From positions 177,675-241,674 of the forward strand of contig NZ_NESJ01000006.1 in NCBI RefSeq assembly GCF_003063645.1: a DNA stretch of 64,000 bases, read 5' to 3'. A model generated the notes under the pieces. The model had not been told where the DNA came from and did not search any database. It saw only the letters and a program-made list of their open reading frames with translations. This DNA is from Limnohabitans sp. 2KL-51. Lineage in GTDB: Bacteria; Pseudomonadota; Gammaproteobacteria; Burkholderiales; Burkholderiaceae_C. Position numbers and translations under genes: made by a program. The stretch's first letter is position 1. Each line of letters opens with the position of its first letter. Of this stretch, positions 21,079 through 29,662 are shown in pieces.

Positions 21079-21310
21079 TACCCCTCAATGGCGTGTTGTC
21101 GCGCTCGGTCTCTAAGGGTTCTGGCAGTGCGAGCAGGTAGTTGGCCAAGTTGGGCATCTCCAGCGGGTAAAGACGAGCCCCGTCAGCCACGGGCACAATC
21201 ATGGCGCAGGGTTGCCCATGCCGACTGACCAAGGTGGGGCGGCCTTTTTCAGCCGCCGCCACCAAGGCAGAAAAGCTGGCCTTGGCATCGCGAATTTGCA
21301 CAGTTTCCAT
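21065..21310 (-). CDS. Phd/YefM-family antitoxin
   Basis: Antitoxin of 81 residues. The N-terminal 'VQIRDAKASFSALVAAAEKG' and 'TLVSRHGQPCAMIVPV' match the Phd/YefM DNA-binding fold; the C-terminal tail would wrap the PIN toxin. Such antitoxins bind their own promoter with the toxin, so autoregulation is likely. It overlaps the toxin gene by 14 bases. Confidence 0.85.
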   Translation of the reverse strand: METVQIRDAKASFSALVAAAEKGRPTLVSRHGQPCAMIVPVADGARLYPLEMPNLANYLLALPEPLETERDNTPLRGIDFD

Positions 21311-21476
21311 GAGATTGCTCTTTGTAACTACATGTGGTCATTTTAGATGTGGGTTCTTGCCAAGTCAATGCACGCAATAGCCGCCTGCATGCGTATGCGA
21401 GCCGAAGTGTTGGCCGAATGCACTTGCATCCGCGGTGGCGAAAAGTTGCGAAGGTGAACGTGTTGATTGGCTTTGA

Positions 21477-21531
21477 AAACTGAGCCACTGGGGATGCGGC
21501 TAAAAACTTGGACTACCTGGAGGCTCAGTTT
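21477..21531. repeat. Inverted repeat, possible insertion-sequence remnant
   Basis: Perfect 10-bp inverted repeat AAACTGAGCC (21477-21486) and GGCTCAGTTT (21522-21531) separated by 35 bases. 'TTTGAAAACTGAGCCAC' resembles ends seen in some IS21-family elements, but no transposase is present, so this would be a collapsed relic at most. Confidence 0.35.
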
Positions 21532-21541
21532 GTCTGGCTAA

Positions 21542-21673
21542 TCAACAACCAGAGCCACGTCTTGGCCGAGCTGGAGGCACCGTGGCCATCACCGCCAGAT
21601 TGATCTGGCGCAGTTCATGAAGTTCCTGCGGAGTCAGGTCGAAAACGGTGCGAAGGCGTGTCTTGGTCGTCAT
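21542..21673 (-). CDS. Short truncated gene of unknown function
   Basis: ORF of 43 residues starting at 21673 with a strong ribosome binding site ('AAGGAG', five bases upstream). It begins 'MTTKTRLRTVFDLTPQEL' and ends in a Pro/Arg-rich tail, next to the inverted-repeat debris. The good start and abrupt change in composition suggest the N-terminus of a gene cut by a past insertion. No family is recognised. Confidence 0.3.
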   Translation of the reverse strand: MTTKTRLRTVFDLTPQELHELRQINLAVMATVPPARPRRGSGC

Positions 21674-21754
21674 GAATGCTCCTTGTTGATGAGCATTCAG
21701 TGTCGGATCGAGTGCGACAGGATGTGTCGCAAGCAACATGTTTCCTGATCATGC

Positions 21755-21779
21755 GGTCAACGCCCTGTCTGCGTTGACC
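21755..21779 (-). terminator. Hairpin downstream of lysS
   Basis: Perfect 9-bp stem GGTCAACGC / GCGTTGACC with a 7-base loop, about 50 bases past the lysS stop. No T-run follows, so it may be a transcript-stabilising hairpin or Rho-assisted end. Confidence 0.4.
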
Positions 21780-21829
21780 ATGCTCAGGAGGGTTTTTCGC
21801 AGAGCATGACTGGGCTGCGTTGCGCTCGC

Positions 21830-23383
21830 TTATTCCTGAACGTGCCGCAGAGCAGGGAACAAGATCACGTCGCGGATGCTGGCGCTGTCGGTCAGCAGCA
21901 TCATCAAGCGGTCAATGCCGATGCCGCAGCCGCCTGCGGGCGGCATGCCGTATTCGAGGGCACGCACAAAGTCGTGGTCGTAGTACATGGCTTCGTCGTC
22001 GCCGTCGTCTTTGGCGGCCACTTGGGCTTGGAAGCGTGCGGCTTGGTCTTCGGCATCGTTCAACTCACTGAAACCGTTGCCGAACTCGCGGCCAGTGATG
22101 TAGAGCTCAAAGCGCTCGGTCACTTCGGGGCGGTTGTCGTTGGCGCGGGCCAGCGGGCTGATCTCGGTCGGGTGCTCCATGATGAAGGTTGGCTCCCAGA
22201 GCTTATCTTCCACGGTTTCTTCAAAGTAGAACACCTGCAGGCTGGCGAGGCTGCGGGTGGACAGCTTGTCCTTGGCTTCGCTCATGCCCAGCTTTTTCAG
22301 AGCGTTGATCAGCCACTCGGCGTTGTCCACGTTTTCGCCAGCCTCAGTGTGCTTCACGATCGCTTCGCGGATCGTCATGCGGGCGAATGGCTTGTTCAGG
22401 TCGACGGGCTTGCCGTTGTAGGTGAGGTCCAAGGTCCCCGCAGCGGTCATGGCCGCGTCTCGGATCAGGCTTTCTGTGAAGCCCATCAGGTCTTGGTAGT
22501 TCCAGTAGGCCGCGTAGAACTCCATCATGGTGAACTCGGGGTTGTGGCGCACCGAGATGCCTTCGTTGCGGAAGTTGCGGTTGATCTCGAACACGCGCTC
22601 AAAACCTCCCACCAACAAGCGCTTGAGGTAGAGCTCGGGCGCGATGCGCAAGAACATCTCTTGGTCCAGCGCGTTGTGGTGCGTCACAAAGGGCTTGGCG
22701 TTGGCGCCACCGGGAATGGGGTGCAGCATGGGCGTTTCGACTTCCAAAAAGCCGTGTTGCACCATGAACTCGCGGATGCCGCTCACGGCCTTGCTGCGGG
22801 CCGCAAAGCGCTTGCGGGCGGCTTCGTCGGTCATCAGGTCCACGTAGCGCTGGCGGTACTTCACTTCTTGGTCTGCCACACCGTGGAACTTGTCGGGCAT
22901 GGGGCGCAGGCTCTTGGTGAGCATGCGGATGCCGGTGGCGTGGATCGACAACTCGCCCGTGCGGGTCTTGAACAAATGGCCTTCGACGCCCACGATGTCG
23001 CCCAAGTCCCAGTGTTTGAACAAGGCGTACAGGTCTTCACCCACATCGTCGCGGGTCACATAGACCTGGATGCGGCCCGTGGCATCTTGTAGCGTGGCAA
23101 AGCTGGCCTTGCCCATCACGCGCTTGAGCATCATGCGGCCCGCCACCTTCGCGGTGGTTTTGGCCACGCCTTCGCCATTCAACTCTTCTGCGGTTTTTTC
23201 GCCATGGGCCTGGTGCAGGTTGGCGGCATGGTGCTCGGGCTTGAAGTCGTTGGGAAAAGCCACGCCTTTGCCTTCGGCCTGCGCCTGGCGCATGGCTTTG
23301 AGCTTCTCGCGGCGCTCGGCGATCAGTTGGTTTTCATCTTGCGCAGGAGCGGCGGGAGCGGATGGGGCAGTCGTGTCAGACAT
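21830..23383 (-). CDS. lysS: Lysine--tRNA ligase, class II
   Basis: Charges tRNA-Lys with lysine. An N-terminal OB anticodon-binding domain ('[20 protein letters not shown]') is followed by the class II catalytic core with motif 2 '[20 protein letters not shown]' and motif 3 '[16 protein letters not shown]'. The ATG at 23383 starts an Ala/Pro-rich tail before the first conserved helix and gives 517 residues; longer forms lack support. Confidence 0.96.
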   Translation of the reverse strand: MSDTTAPSAPAAPAQDENQLIAERREKLKAMRQAQAEGKGVAFPNDFKPEHHAANLHQAHGEKTAEELNGEGVAKTTAKVAGRMMLKRVMGKASFATLQDATGRIQVYVTRDDVGEDLYALFKHWDLGDIVGVEGHLFKTRTGELSIHATGIRMLTKSLRPMPDKFHGVADQEVKYRQRYVDLMTDEAARKRFAARSKAVSGIREFMVQHGFLEVETPMLHPIPGGANAKPFVTHHNALDQEMFLRIAPELYLKRLLVGGFERVFEINRNFRNEGISVRHNPEFTMMEFYAAYWNYQDLMGFTESLIRDAAMTAAGTLDLTYNGKPVDLNKPFARMTIREAIVKHTEAGENVDNAEWLINALKKLGMSEAKDKLSTRSLASLQVFYFEETVEDKLWEPTFIMEHPTEISPLARANDNRPEVTERFELYITGREFGNGFSELNDAEDQAARFQAQVAAKDDGDDEAMYYDHDFVRALEYGMPPAGGCGIGIDRLMMLLTDSASIRDVILFPALRHVQE

Positions 23384-23466
23384 GGCGAGGTGCAGTGGGG
23401 ACCGTGGCGCGTGGACGCCGCCCGATCCGGGGTTGTTGGGTGCGCGAAGGCGCAAAGCCCTCTATT

Positions 23467-24144
23467 TTATGAGTTTGTGGGGGGCTTCTGGCCGGGCGGT
23501 GGTGGCGTCGTGTCGGAAGGGGCCACCATGTCGCCCACCAGCTCCAGCCGCATCAGGGGTTCTTGCAGGGCAAACAGTCGGTATTTCATCTGCAGCGGCA
23601 AGGGCAGCAACTCGCCCCAGCGGTTCGAAAGCCAGCTGCAGTCCTGCAGCCGCCAGGCCTCGGCCCAGTGGGGCACCACGCTGGCTTGTTCGCTCAGCTG
23701 GGTCAGGGCCTGGTGCATTTGCGCCGACAGGTGCTGCAGGTCTTCGGGCACTTGCACCGCAGGCTCGGGCGGCAGGGGCTGTACGCGCCCCAGCCACAGG
23801 CCGTCGCTGCGCTGCTGTGTGGCCTCAATGCGAAACTTTTCCACCCCACGGCACCAGACCATCACCAATCCGGGCTGGGGCCGCTCGATGCGTTCGATCT
23901 GCACTCGCGTGCCCATGGCTTCAAACTGTTCGGCCGCTTGGCCGGGTCGGTGCACCTCGCGGCCTTGGGTGAGTGTGACCACGCCAAAACCTGAGCCTTG
24001 GCGCTCGCATTCGCCAATCATCTGCAGGTAGCGCAGCTCAAACAATTGCAAAGGCAACAAAGCGCCCGGGAACAGCACGGTGCCCAGCGGGAACAGTGGC
24101 AATTCGGTCAGGGCTTGCGGGGAAGGGGTGTCGCGATCGGGCAT
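23467..24144 (-). CDS. LON peptidase substrate-binding domain protein
   Basis: Protein of 225 residues containing only the N-terminal (LAN) domain of Lon and no ATPase or protease part. The start 'LPLFPLGTVLFPGALLPLQL' and 'LFELRYLQMIGE' are diagnostic. Such stand-alone domains occur widely in proteobacteria; the function is unproven, perhaps substrate recruitment. The tail is Pro/Thr-rich. It is divergent from yggT with only 32 bases between starts, so the two share a promoter region. Confidence 0.85.
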   Translation of the reverse strand: MPDRDTPSPQALTELPLFPLGTVLFPGALLPLQLFELRYLQMIGECERQGSGFGVVTLTQGREVHRPGQAAEQFEAMGTRVQIERIERPQPGLVMVWCRGVEKFRIEATQQRSDGLWLGRVQPLPPEPAVQVPEDLQHLSAQMHQALTQLSEQASVVPHWAEAWRLQDCSWLSNRWGELLPLPLQMKYRLFALQEPLMRLELVGDMVAPSDTTPPPPGQKPPTNS

Positions 24145-24176
24145 CTGGGTATCATCGCACGAGCAGGAGAAAAACG

Positions 24177-24725
24177 ATGTTGTTCCAGATGGTGAGCTTG
24201 GTGTTGGATGTGGTGGCGGGCTTGGTCGCAGGCACTTGTTTGTTGCGTTTTTTGATGCAATGGCAGCGCATTTCTTTCCATCAGCCTTTGGGCCAGTTTG
24301 TGTTTGCGGTCACCGACTGGTTGGTTTTGCCGCTGCGCCGGGTGATCCCGCCATGGTCGGCCTGGGATTTGTCGAGTCTGGTGGGGGCCTTCCTCATCAA
24401 GCTGCTGCAGTACACCTTGTTGTGGCTGGTCGCGGGCGGGCAGGGGGCCTTGGCTTTGTTGCCGCTGGTCGGTCTGGTGGGCATGGCCCAGCTGGTGGTG
24501 TCGGCCCTGAGTGCGCTGGTGTTGGTGTTGGCGGTGATGTCCTGGGTCAACCCCGGCTCACCCATGTACAGCCTGGCGGCTCGCTTGAGTCAGCCCTTTT
24601 TGAAGCCTTTTCAGCGGGTGGTCCCCCTGATCGGTGGGGTGGATTTGTCGCCCGTCGCCCTGCTGGTGGTCTTGCAGTTGATCGGCATGGTGTTGGCCTC
24701 GCTGCAAATGGGCTGGATGCACTGA
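24177..24725 (+). CDS. yggT: YggT family membrane protein
   Basis: Integral inner-membrane protein of 182 residues with the duplicated YggT hydrophobic unit. Landmarks are 'CLLRFLMQWQRISFHQPLGQ', 'PLRRVIPPW' and the second repeat 'VMSWVNPGSPMY' with 'PFLKPFQRVVPLIGGVDLSP'. The start at 24177 has 'AGGAGA' seven bases upstream. The family is linked to osmotic tolerance or membrane protein handling, but the role is not established. Confidence 0.9.
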   Translation: MLFQMVSLVLDVVAGLVAGTCLLRFLMQWQRISFHQPLGQFVFAVTDWLVLPLRRVIPPWSAWDLSSLVGAFLIKLLQYTLLWLVAGGQGALALLPLVGLVGMAQLVVSALSALVLVLAVMSWVNPGSPMYSLAARLSQPFLKPFQRVVPLIGGVDLSPVALLVVLQLIGMVLASLQMGWMH

Positions 24726-24783
24726 GCTGTTGAAAGCCTTTTAATTCATATAGCGTGCGATGGTTTTTCTTTGCTGCGCGACC

Positions 24784-25011
24784 TTAGATTTGGACGCCCG
24801 CTTTTTGGGCCGCCTGCCTGATCTGGGCCAGCATGCTCTGATATTCTTGAGCTGTGAGTGGCTCGCTGCTGAACTGATGAGGGATGACCTCCTCGTCCTC
24901 CGACTGCGCGAGCATGGCCTGCAGCTCGGCCGCGTACTCTGGGTCCTGTTTGGCGATCTCGTTGAGACGCTCTTGCGCTGCCTGATCGAGTGGGGTGTTT
25001 TGCTGTGCCAT
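24784..25011 (-). CDS. Small acidic hypothetical protein
   Basis: Protein of 75 residues, Gln/Glu/Ala-rich and predicted helical ('AAQERLNEIAKQDPEYAAEL'). The ATG at 25011 has 'AGGA' seven bases upstream. A competing frame here is highly basic and Ser/Arg-rich, the pattern of a false antisense frame, so the acidic one is preferred. It lies downstream of accD on the same strand. No family is recognised. Confidence 0.55.
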   Translation of the reverse strand: MAQQNTPLDQAAQERLNEIAKQDPEYAAELQAMLAQSEDEEVIPHQFSSEPLTAQEYQSMLAQIRQAAQKAGVQI

Positions 25012-25096
25012 TTTGCTGTCCTAGTAATGATTTGAATCATTACATTTGAAGTGCATATTTCTTTTGAGGGCCTTTGTTTTGGGGGGGGTGGTCGAC

Positions 25097-25969
25097 TCAG
25101 CTGACCGCGTCTGCCGGCTGGCGCTGCAGCATGGCCAGGGTGCTGGCGATGGTTTTGCGCAGTTCTCGGCGGTCGCAGATGAAATCCACCGCGCCCTTGG
25201 TTTGCAGGAACTCAGCGCGCTGAAAGCCCTCGGGCAAGGTCACGCGCACGGTGCTTTCGATCACACGGGGACCCGCAAAGCCGATCAGGGCTTTGGGCTC
25301 GGCAATCACCACGTCGCCCAAAAAGGCAAAACCGGCGGACACACCACCCATGGTCGGGTCGGTCAGGACGCTGATATAAGGCAGGCCTTTTTTGGCCAGG
25401 CGGGTCAAAGCGGCATTGGTCTTGGCCATTTGCATGAGAGAGAGCAGACCCTCTTGCATGCGGGCACCGCCCGTGGCCGTAAAGCAGACGAAGGGGACTT
25501 TTTGCGCGATGGCGGTTTCCACGCCGCGCACAAAACGCTCGCCCACCACCGAACCCATGGATCCCCCCATGAAGTCGAATTCGAAGCAGGCCACCACCAG
25601 ATTGATGCTGTGCACCGAACCGCCCACGACCACCAGGGCGTCAGTCTCGCCGGTGTTGTCCATGGCTTCTTTCAGGCGCTCGGGGTACTTGCGGCTGTCT
25701 TTGAACTTCAGCGGGTCAACGGGCAGGACTTCCTGACCGATTTCGTACCGGCCTTCACCGTCCAGAAAGGCATTCAGGCGGGCCCGTGCACCGATGCGCA
25801 GGTGGTGGGAGCAGCCGGGGCAAACGTTCTGGTTTTCTTCCAGGTCGGTTTTGTACAGCACCGTTTCGCAGCTGGGGCACTTGACCCATAGACCTTCAGG
25901 AATTGTGCGTCGCTCAGCCGGGTCAGTGTGCTGGATTTTCGGAGGGAGTAATTTTTCTAGCCAGGACAT
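25097..25969 (-). CDS. accD: Acetyl-CoA carboxylase carboxyltransferase subunit beta
   Basis: Beta subunit of the carboxyltransferase that makes malonyl-CoA, the substrate of FabD. An N-terminal zinc ribbon uses two cysteine pairs ('CPSC' and 'CPGC', 19 residues apart) and the crotonase-like core has '[20 protein letters not shown]' and '[15 protein letters not shown]'. Protein length is 290 residues. It follows trpA, the common trpFBA-accD order in Burkholderiales; folC, which often comes next, is not here. Confidence 0.96.
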   Translation of the reverse strand: MSWLEKLLPPKIQHTDPAERRTIPEGLWVKCPSCETVLYKTDLEENQNVCPGCSHHLRIGARARLNAFLDGEGRYEIGQEVLPVDPLKFKDSRKYPERLKEAMDNTGETDALVVVGGSVHSINLVVACFEFDFMGGSMGSVVGERFVRGVETAIAQKVPFVCFTATGGARMQEGLLSLMQMAKTNAALTRLAKKGLPYISVLTDPTMGGVSAGFAFLGDVVIAEPKALIGFAGPRVIESTVRVTLPEGFQRAEFLQTKGAVDFICDRRELRKTIASTLAMLQRQPADAVS

Positions 25970-26064
25970 CAGGGAGTCTCCTTGTGCTGCAGATTATCGT
26001 TGAAACGGCCCGGTTGGCCCCTGACCCGTGAGGGGCATCGGGTTCGCAGACCGGGCTCCGTCGC

Positions 26065-26874
26065 TCAGGCATCGAGCGCCTGTCGGATGCCTTGTAAAAA
26101 TTCACTGGCCACGACGTTGATGCGGTCTGCTGGGGCGGCATCGATCAGTTGTATCAAGCGTGAGCCGATCACCACCGCATCGGCCACCTTGCTGATCGCC
26201 TTGGCGGTTTCTGCGTCGCGGATGCCGAAACCCACACCCACCGGCACGCTGACGTGCTGGCGGATGCGCGGCAGCATGGCTTCGACCGCATCGGTGTCGA
26301 GCGTGCCAGAACCGGTCACGCCCTTGAGCGAAACGTAGTAAACATAGCCGCTGGCCACTTTCGCCACTTGCTGCATGCGATCGTCGGTGCTGGTGGGGGC
26401 CAGCAAGAAGATCAGGTCCATGTTGTGGGCGCGAAGCTTGGCGGCAAATTCCACGCACTCTTCGGGCGGGTAGTCCACGATCAACACGCCGTCCACACCG
26501 GCAGCCGATGCGTCGCGGATGAAGCTGTCAGCGCCGTGTTTTTGGTCGTAGCGCTCCACCGGGTTGGCGTAGCCCATCAGCACCACCGGGGTGGTGCTGT
26601 TGTTCTGGCGGAACTCGCGCACCATGGCCAGCACCTGCACGGTGCCGATGCCCAGGGCCAGTGCTTTGTCGCCCGCCTTTTGGATCACGGGGCCATCGGC
26701 TGATGGGTCCGAGAAAGGCACCCCCAGCTCAATGATGTCGGCCCCGGCTTGGGCCATGGCGTGCATCAGCGGCACGGTGGTGCCCGCTTGCGGAAAACCG
26801 GCCGTGACATAAGGAATCAGGGCTTTGCGGCCTTGGGTTTTCAGGGCGGAGAGGGTGGCGTCGATGCGGCTCAT
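26065..26874 (-). CDS. trpA: Tryptophan synthase alpha chain
   Basis: Cleaves indole-3-glycerol phosphate to indole, which channels to TrpB. The catalytic Glu and Asp lie in '[19 protein letters not shown]', and '[14 protein letters not shown]' and '[14 protein letters not shown]' are barrel-strand motifs. Protein length is 269 residues. It starts 10 bases after the trpB stop, consistent with stoichiometric co-translation. Confidence 0.97.
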   Translation of the reverse strand: MSRIDATLSALKTQGRKALIPYVTAGFPQAGTTVPLMHAMAQAGADIIELGVPFSDPSADGPVIQKAGDKALALGIGTVQVLAMVREFRQNNSTTPVVLMGYANPVERYDQKHGADSFIRDASAAGVDGVLIVDYPPEECVEFAAKLRAHNMDLIFLLAPTSTDDRMQQVAKVASGYVYYVSLKGVTGSGTLDTDAVEAMLPRIRQHVSVPVGVGFGIRDAETAKAISKVADAVVIGSRLIQLIDAAPADRINVVASEFLQGIRQALDA

Positions 26875-26884
26875 GTTTCAGCCC

Positions 26885-28168
26885 TCATTTCACAAAGTTC
26901 ACAGGCTGCTCGGCACCTTTGACCGATTGGCCTTGGCAGCTGGGGCGGCAGAAAAAGTCGCCGTTCGACAAATCGGCCACGGTGCCGATGTCCTTGTCGC
27001 CACGACCCGACATGTTGACAAGGATCGACTGGTCAGGGCGCATGGTTTTGGCCAACTGCATGGCGTAAGCCACCGCGTGGCTCGACTCCAGCGCGGGGAT
27101 GATGCCTTCGGTACGGCACAAATAGTGGAAGGCTTCGAGCGCTTCTTTGTCAGTGATGCCCACGTATTCGGCTCGGCCGATGTCTTTGAGGAAGGCATGC
27201 TCGGGGCCGACGCCGGGGTAGTCCAGGCCCGCGCTCACGCTGTGCGTCTCGGTGATCTGGCCGTTGTCGTCTTGCAGGATGTAGGTGCGGTTGCCGTGCA
27301 GCACGCCGGGGCTTCCCATCTGCAGCGAGCACGAATGCCTGCCCGAATCCATGCCTTCGCCTGCGGCTTCCACGCCGATCAGGCGGGTGTTCTCGTGGGA
27401 AATGTAGGGGTAGAAGATGCCCATGGCGTTGCTGCCACCGCCCACGCAGGCAATCACCGCGTCCGGCTGCTGTTCGGCCATTTGCAGGCTCTTGAACATC
27501 TCGGGCATTTGCGTGAGGCACTCTTCGCCGATCACGCTCTGGAAGTCGCGCACCATCATGGGGTAGGGGTGCGGGCCTGCCACGGTGCCGATGATGTAGA
27601 AGGTGTTGTCCACGTTGGCCACCCAGTCGCGCATGGCTTCGTTCAAGGCGTCTTTCAGGGTTTTGCTGCCCGACTCAACCGGCACCACGGTCGCGCCCAG
27701 CAACTTCATGCGGTAGACATTGGGGCTTTGGCGCTTAACGTCTTCGCTGCCCATGTAGACCACGCACTCCAGCCCGTAGCGGGCGCAGATGGTGGCGGTG
27801 GCCACGCCGTGCTGGCCTGCGCCTGTTTCGGCAATGATGCGCGGTTTGCCCATGCGCTTGGCGAGCATGGCCTGTCCGATGGTGTTGTTGATCTTGTGCG
27901 CACCGGTGTGGTTCAGGTCTTCGCGCTTTAGGAAGATCTGCGCCCCGCCCATCTCGCGGCTCATGCGGGCTGCGTGGTACACGGGCGAGGGACGACCTAC
28001 AAAGTGCGCCAGCTCGGACTTGAACTCGGCGATGAATTCGGGGTCATGCTGGTATTTGGTGTAGGCGGCCTTCAGCTCATTGATGGCGTGCGTCAGGGTT
28101 TCGCTGACAAAGCTGCCGCCATAAATGCCGAAATGGCCCTTGTTGTCGGGTTGTTGGTAGTCGTACAT
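26885..28168 (-). CDS. trpB: Tryptophan synthase beta chain
   Basis: PLP enzyme that joins indole and serine to form tryptophan. The PLP lysine is in '[15 protein letters not shown]' and the phosphate-binding loop is '[10 protein letters not shown]'. At 427 residues it is slightly longer than E. coli TrpB (397) because of a C-terminal extension with '[10 protein letters not shown]'. It sits between trpF and trpA in one leftward operon. Confidence 0.97.
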   Translation of the reverse strand: MYDYQQPDNKGHFGIYGGSFVSETLTHAINELKAAYTKYQHDPEFIAEFKSELAHFVGRPSPVYHAARMSREMGGAQIFLKREDLNHTGAHKINNTIGQAMLAKRMGKPRIIAETGAGQHGVATATICARYGLECVVYMGSEDVKRQSPNVYRMKLLGATVVPVESGSKTLKDALNEAMRDWVANVDNTFYIIGTVAGPHPYPMMVRDFQSVIGEECLTQMPEMFKSLQMAEQQPDAVIACVGGGSNAMGIFYPYISHENTRLIGVEAAGEGMDSGRHSCSLQMGSPGVLHGNRTYILQDDNGQITETHSVSAGLDYPGVGPEHAFLKDIGRAEYVGITDKEALEAFHYLCRTEGIIPALESSHAVAYAMQLAKTMRPDQSILVNMSGRGDKDIGTVADLSNGDFFCRPSCQGQSVKGAEQPVNFVK

Positions 28169-28202
28169 GGCAATTTGGGCTGGGGATCAACCCGGAAAAA
28201 AT

Positions 28203-28880
28203 TCAAAGGAGGTCAGCATCGGCAGCTCGCACAGCAGCCACGAATTGCTGGATTTTTTCGGCATCTTTCAGGCCCTTGGCGGCCTCGATGCCGGAGCTCA
28301 CGTCAACGGCCAGAGACAGGCCGTGTGAGCGCAGCGCCCGAATGCCGTCGCCCACGTTTGCAGGTGTGAGTCCACCAGACAAAACGAGGTGAGCATTGAC
28401 GCTTGTTGGCAGGAGTGACCAATTGAATGTTTTTCCGCCGCCGCCGTATCCGTCGACATGGGCGTCGAGCAAGAGGGCGTGGGCTTGCTGGTGGATAAAG
28501 GCAAATTCTAGCAAGTCGAAGTCGGCTACCTCGGACAGGGGGATTCGGGCCGCTTTGAGGTGCGGGCGGCCTGTGAGGCGACTCATGGTTTCGCAAAATT
28601 CTGGTGTTTCATCGCCGTGAAACTGTAACCAAGCGCCCGGCACTGACTTGCATGCCGCCTGGATGCGCTCGGCCGTCTCGTTGACGAACAGCAAAACGGG
28701 CAGCGCAAAGGCGGGCAGCAGCCGGGCCAGCTCGGCAGCCCGTTCGATGCTCACGCCGCGCGGGCTGGGGGGGTACAACACAAAGCCAATGGCATCGGCC
28801 CCTGCGGCACATGCCGCCAGCACGTCGGCTTCGCGTGTGAAGCCGCACATCTTGATGCGGGTGCGCTGTTGCGGGTTCAT
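28203..28880 (-). CDS. trpF: Phosphoribosylanthranilate isomerase
   Basis: Amadori rearrangement enzyme of tryptophan synthesis. The catalytic cysteine is in 'IKMCGFTREADV', and 'FVNETAERI', 'LLDAHVDGYGG' and 'LSGGLTPANV' follow the family order. The ATG at 28880 overlaps the truA stop by four bases (ATGA), which fixes this start over a TTG nine bases upstream. Protein length is 225 residues. Confidence 0.95.
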   Translation of the reverse strand: MNPQQRTRIKMCGFTREADVLAACAAGADAIGFVLYPPSPRGVSIERAAELARLLPAFALPVLLFVNETAERIQAACKSVPGAWLQFHGDETPEFCETMSRLTGRPHLKAARIPLSEVADFDLLEFAFIHQQAHALLLDAHVDGYGGGGKTFNWSLLPTSVNAHLVLSGGLTPANVGDGIRALRSHGLSLAVDVSSGIEAAKGLKDAEKIQQFVAAVRAADADLL

Positions 28881-29662
28881 GGCAACCAATCAAAAGCAGG
28901 GGTGGTGTCGGGCAGGCCCCATTCTGCGCTGTAAATCGGCCCGGCAAAGTACAGGCCGTCGGGCGAAAACGTGGGGGCTGCAGCATCGCGGCTTCTGGCC
29001 TCTAGCACTTCGCGCATCCAGTCAGGCGAATGGTTGCCTTGGCCAATGGTGACAAGGCAGCCCATGATGTTGCGGATCATGTGGTGCAAGAAGGCGTTGC
29101 CTTCGAACTCAAAGCGCCAATAAGCGCCATGCCGGGTGATGCGAATATGTCTCAGCGTTTTGATGGGCGACAGCGCTTGGCAGCTGCTGGCCCGAAAGGA
29201 TGAAAAATCGTGTTCGCCCAGCAGGTGCTGGCTGGCTTGTTGCATCGGCGCTTCGGCCAGTGGGCGGTACACCCAGCCCACGCGACCCGCCTCCAGGCTG
29301 GGGCGCACGATCGAGTCGAGCACCACGTAGACATAGCGCCTGCCGGTGGCGCTGGCGCGGCAATGAAAGCTGTCGGGCACCACTTGCGCCCATTGCACCG
29401 AGATGTCGCAGGGCAAGTAACGGTTGGTGCCGCGAACCCAGGAATGGGCGTCGCGTTCGATCTCGGTGTCAAAGTGGACCACCTGCATCAGTCCATGCAC
29501 GCCTGCATCGGTGCGGCCGGCACATAAGGTGCTGACCCGTGGTACGTCGGCAAATTTAGCCAAGGCTTTCTCAAGCTTGTCTTGTATGGTCAAGCCCGTA
29601 CTTTGACTTTGCCAGCCCTGGTAAGCCGTGCCCGAATAGCAGACACCCAGCGCCAGTCTCAC
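28877..29662 (-). CDS. truA: tRNA pseudouridine(38-40) synthase
   Basis: Forms pseudouridine at positions 38-40 in the anticodon arm. The catalytic aspartate lies in 'CAGRTDAGVHG', and 'NAFLHHMIRNIMGCLVTIGQ' is the C-terminal signature. Protein length is 261 residues. Its start overlaps the end of fimV and its stop overlaps trpF, so fimV-truA-trpF are likely translated from one message, as in many Burkholderiales. Confidence 0.96.
   Translation of the reverse strand: MRLALGVCYSGTAYQGWQSQSTGLTIQDKLEKALAKFADVPRVSTLCAGRTDAGVHGLMQVVHFDTEIERDAHSWVRGTNRYLPCDISVQWAQVVPDSFHCRASATGRRYVYVVLDSIVRPSLEAGRVGWVYRPLAEAPMQQASQHLLGEHDFSSFRASSCQALSPIKTLRHIRITRHGAYWRFEFEGNAFLHHMIRNIMGCLVTIGQGNHSPDWMREVLEARSRDAAAPTFSPDGLYFAGPIYSAEWGLPDTTPAFDWLP

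Noticed and set aside
21806..23092. Plus-strand open frame of 428 codons opposite lysS
   Set aside because: Antisense to lysS motifs 2 and 3, which are clearly real; the shadow has low-complexity His/Val/Gly composition.
24741..25040. Basic Ser/Arg-rich 99-codon frame overlapping the small acidic gene
   Set aside because: Composition typical of a false frame; the alternative frame has a better ribosome binding site and a regular helical pattern.
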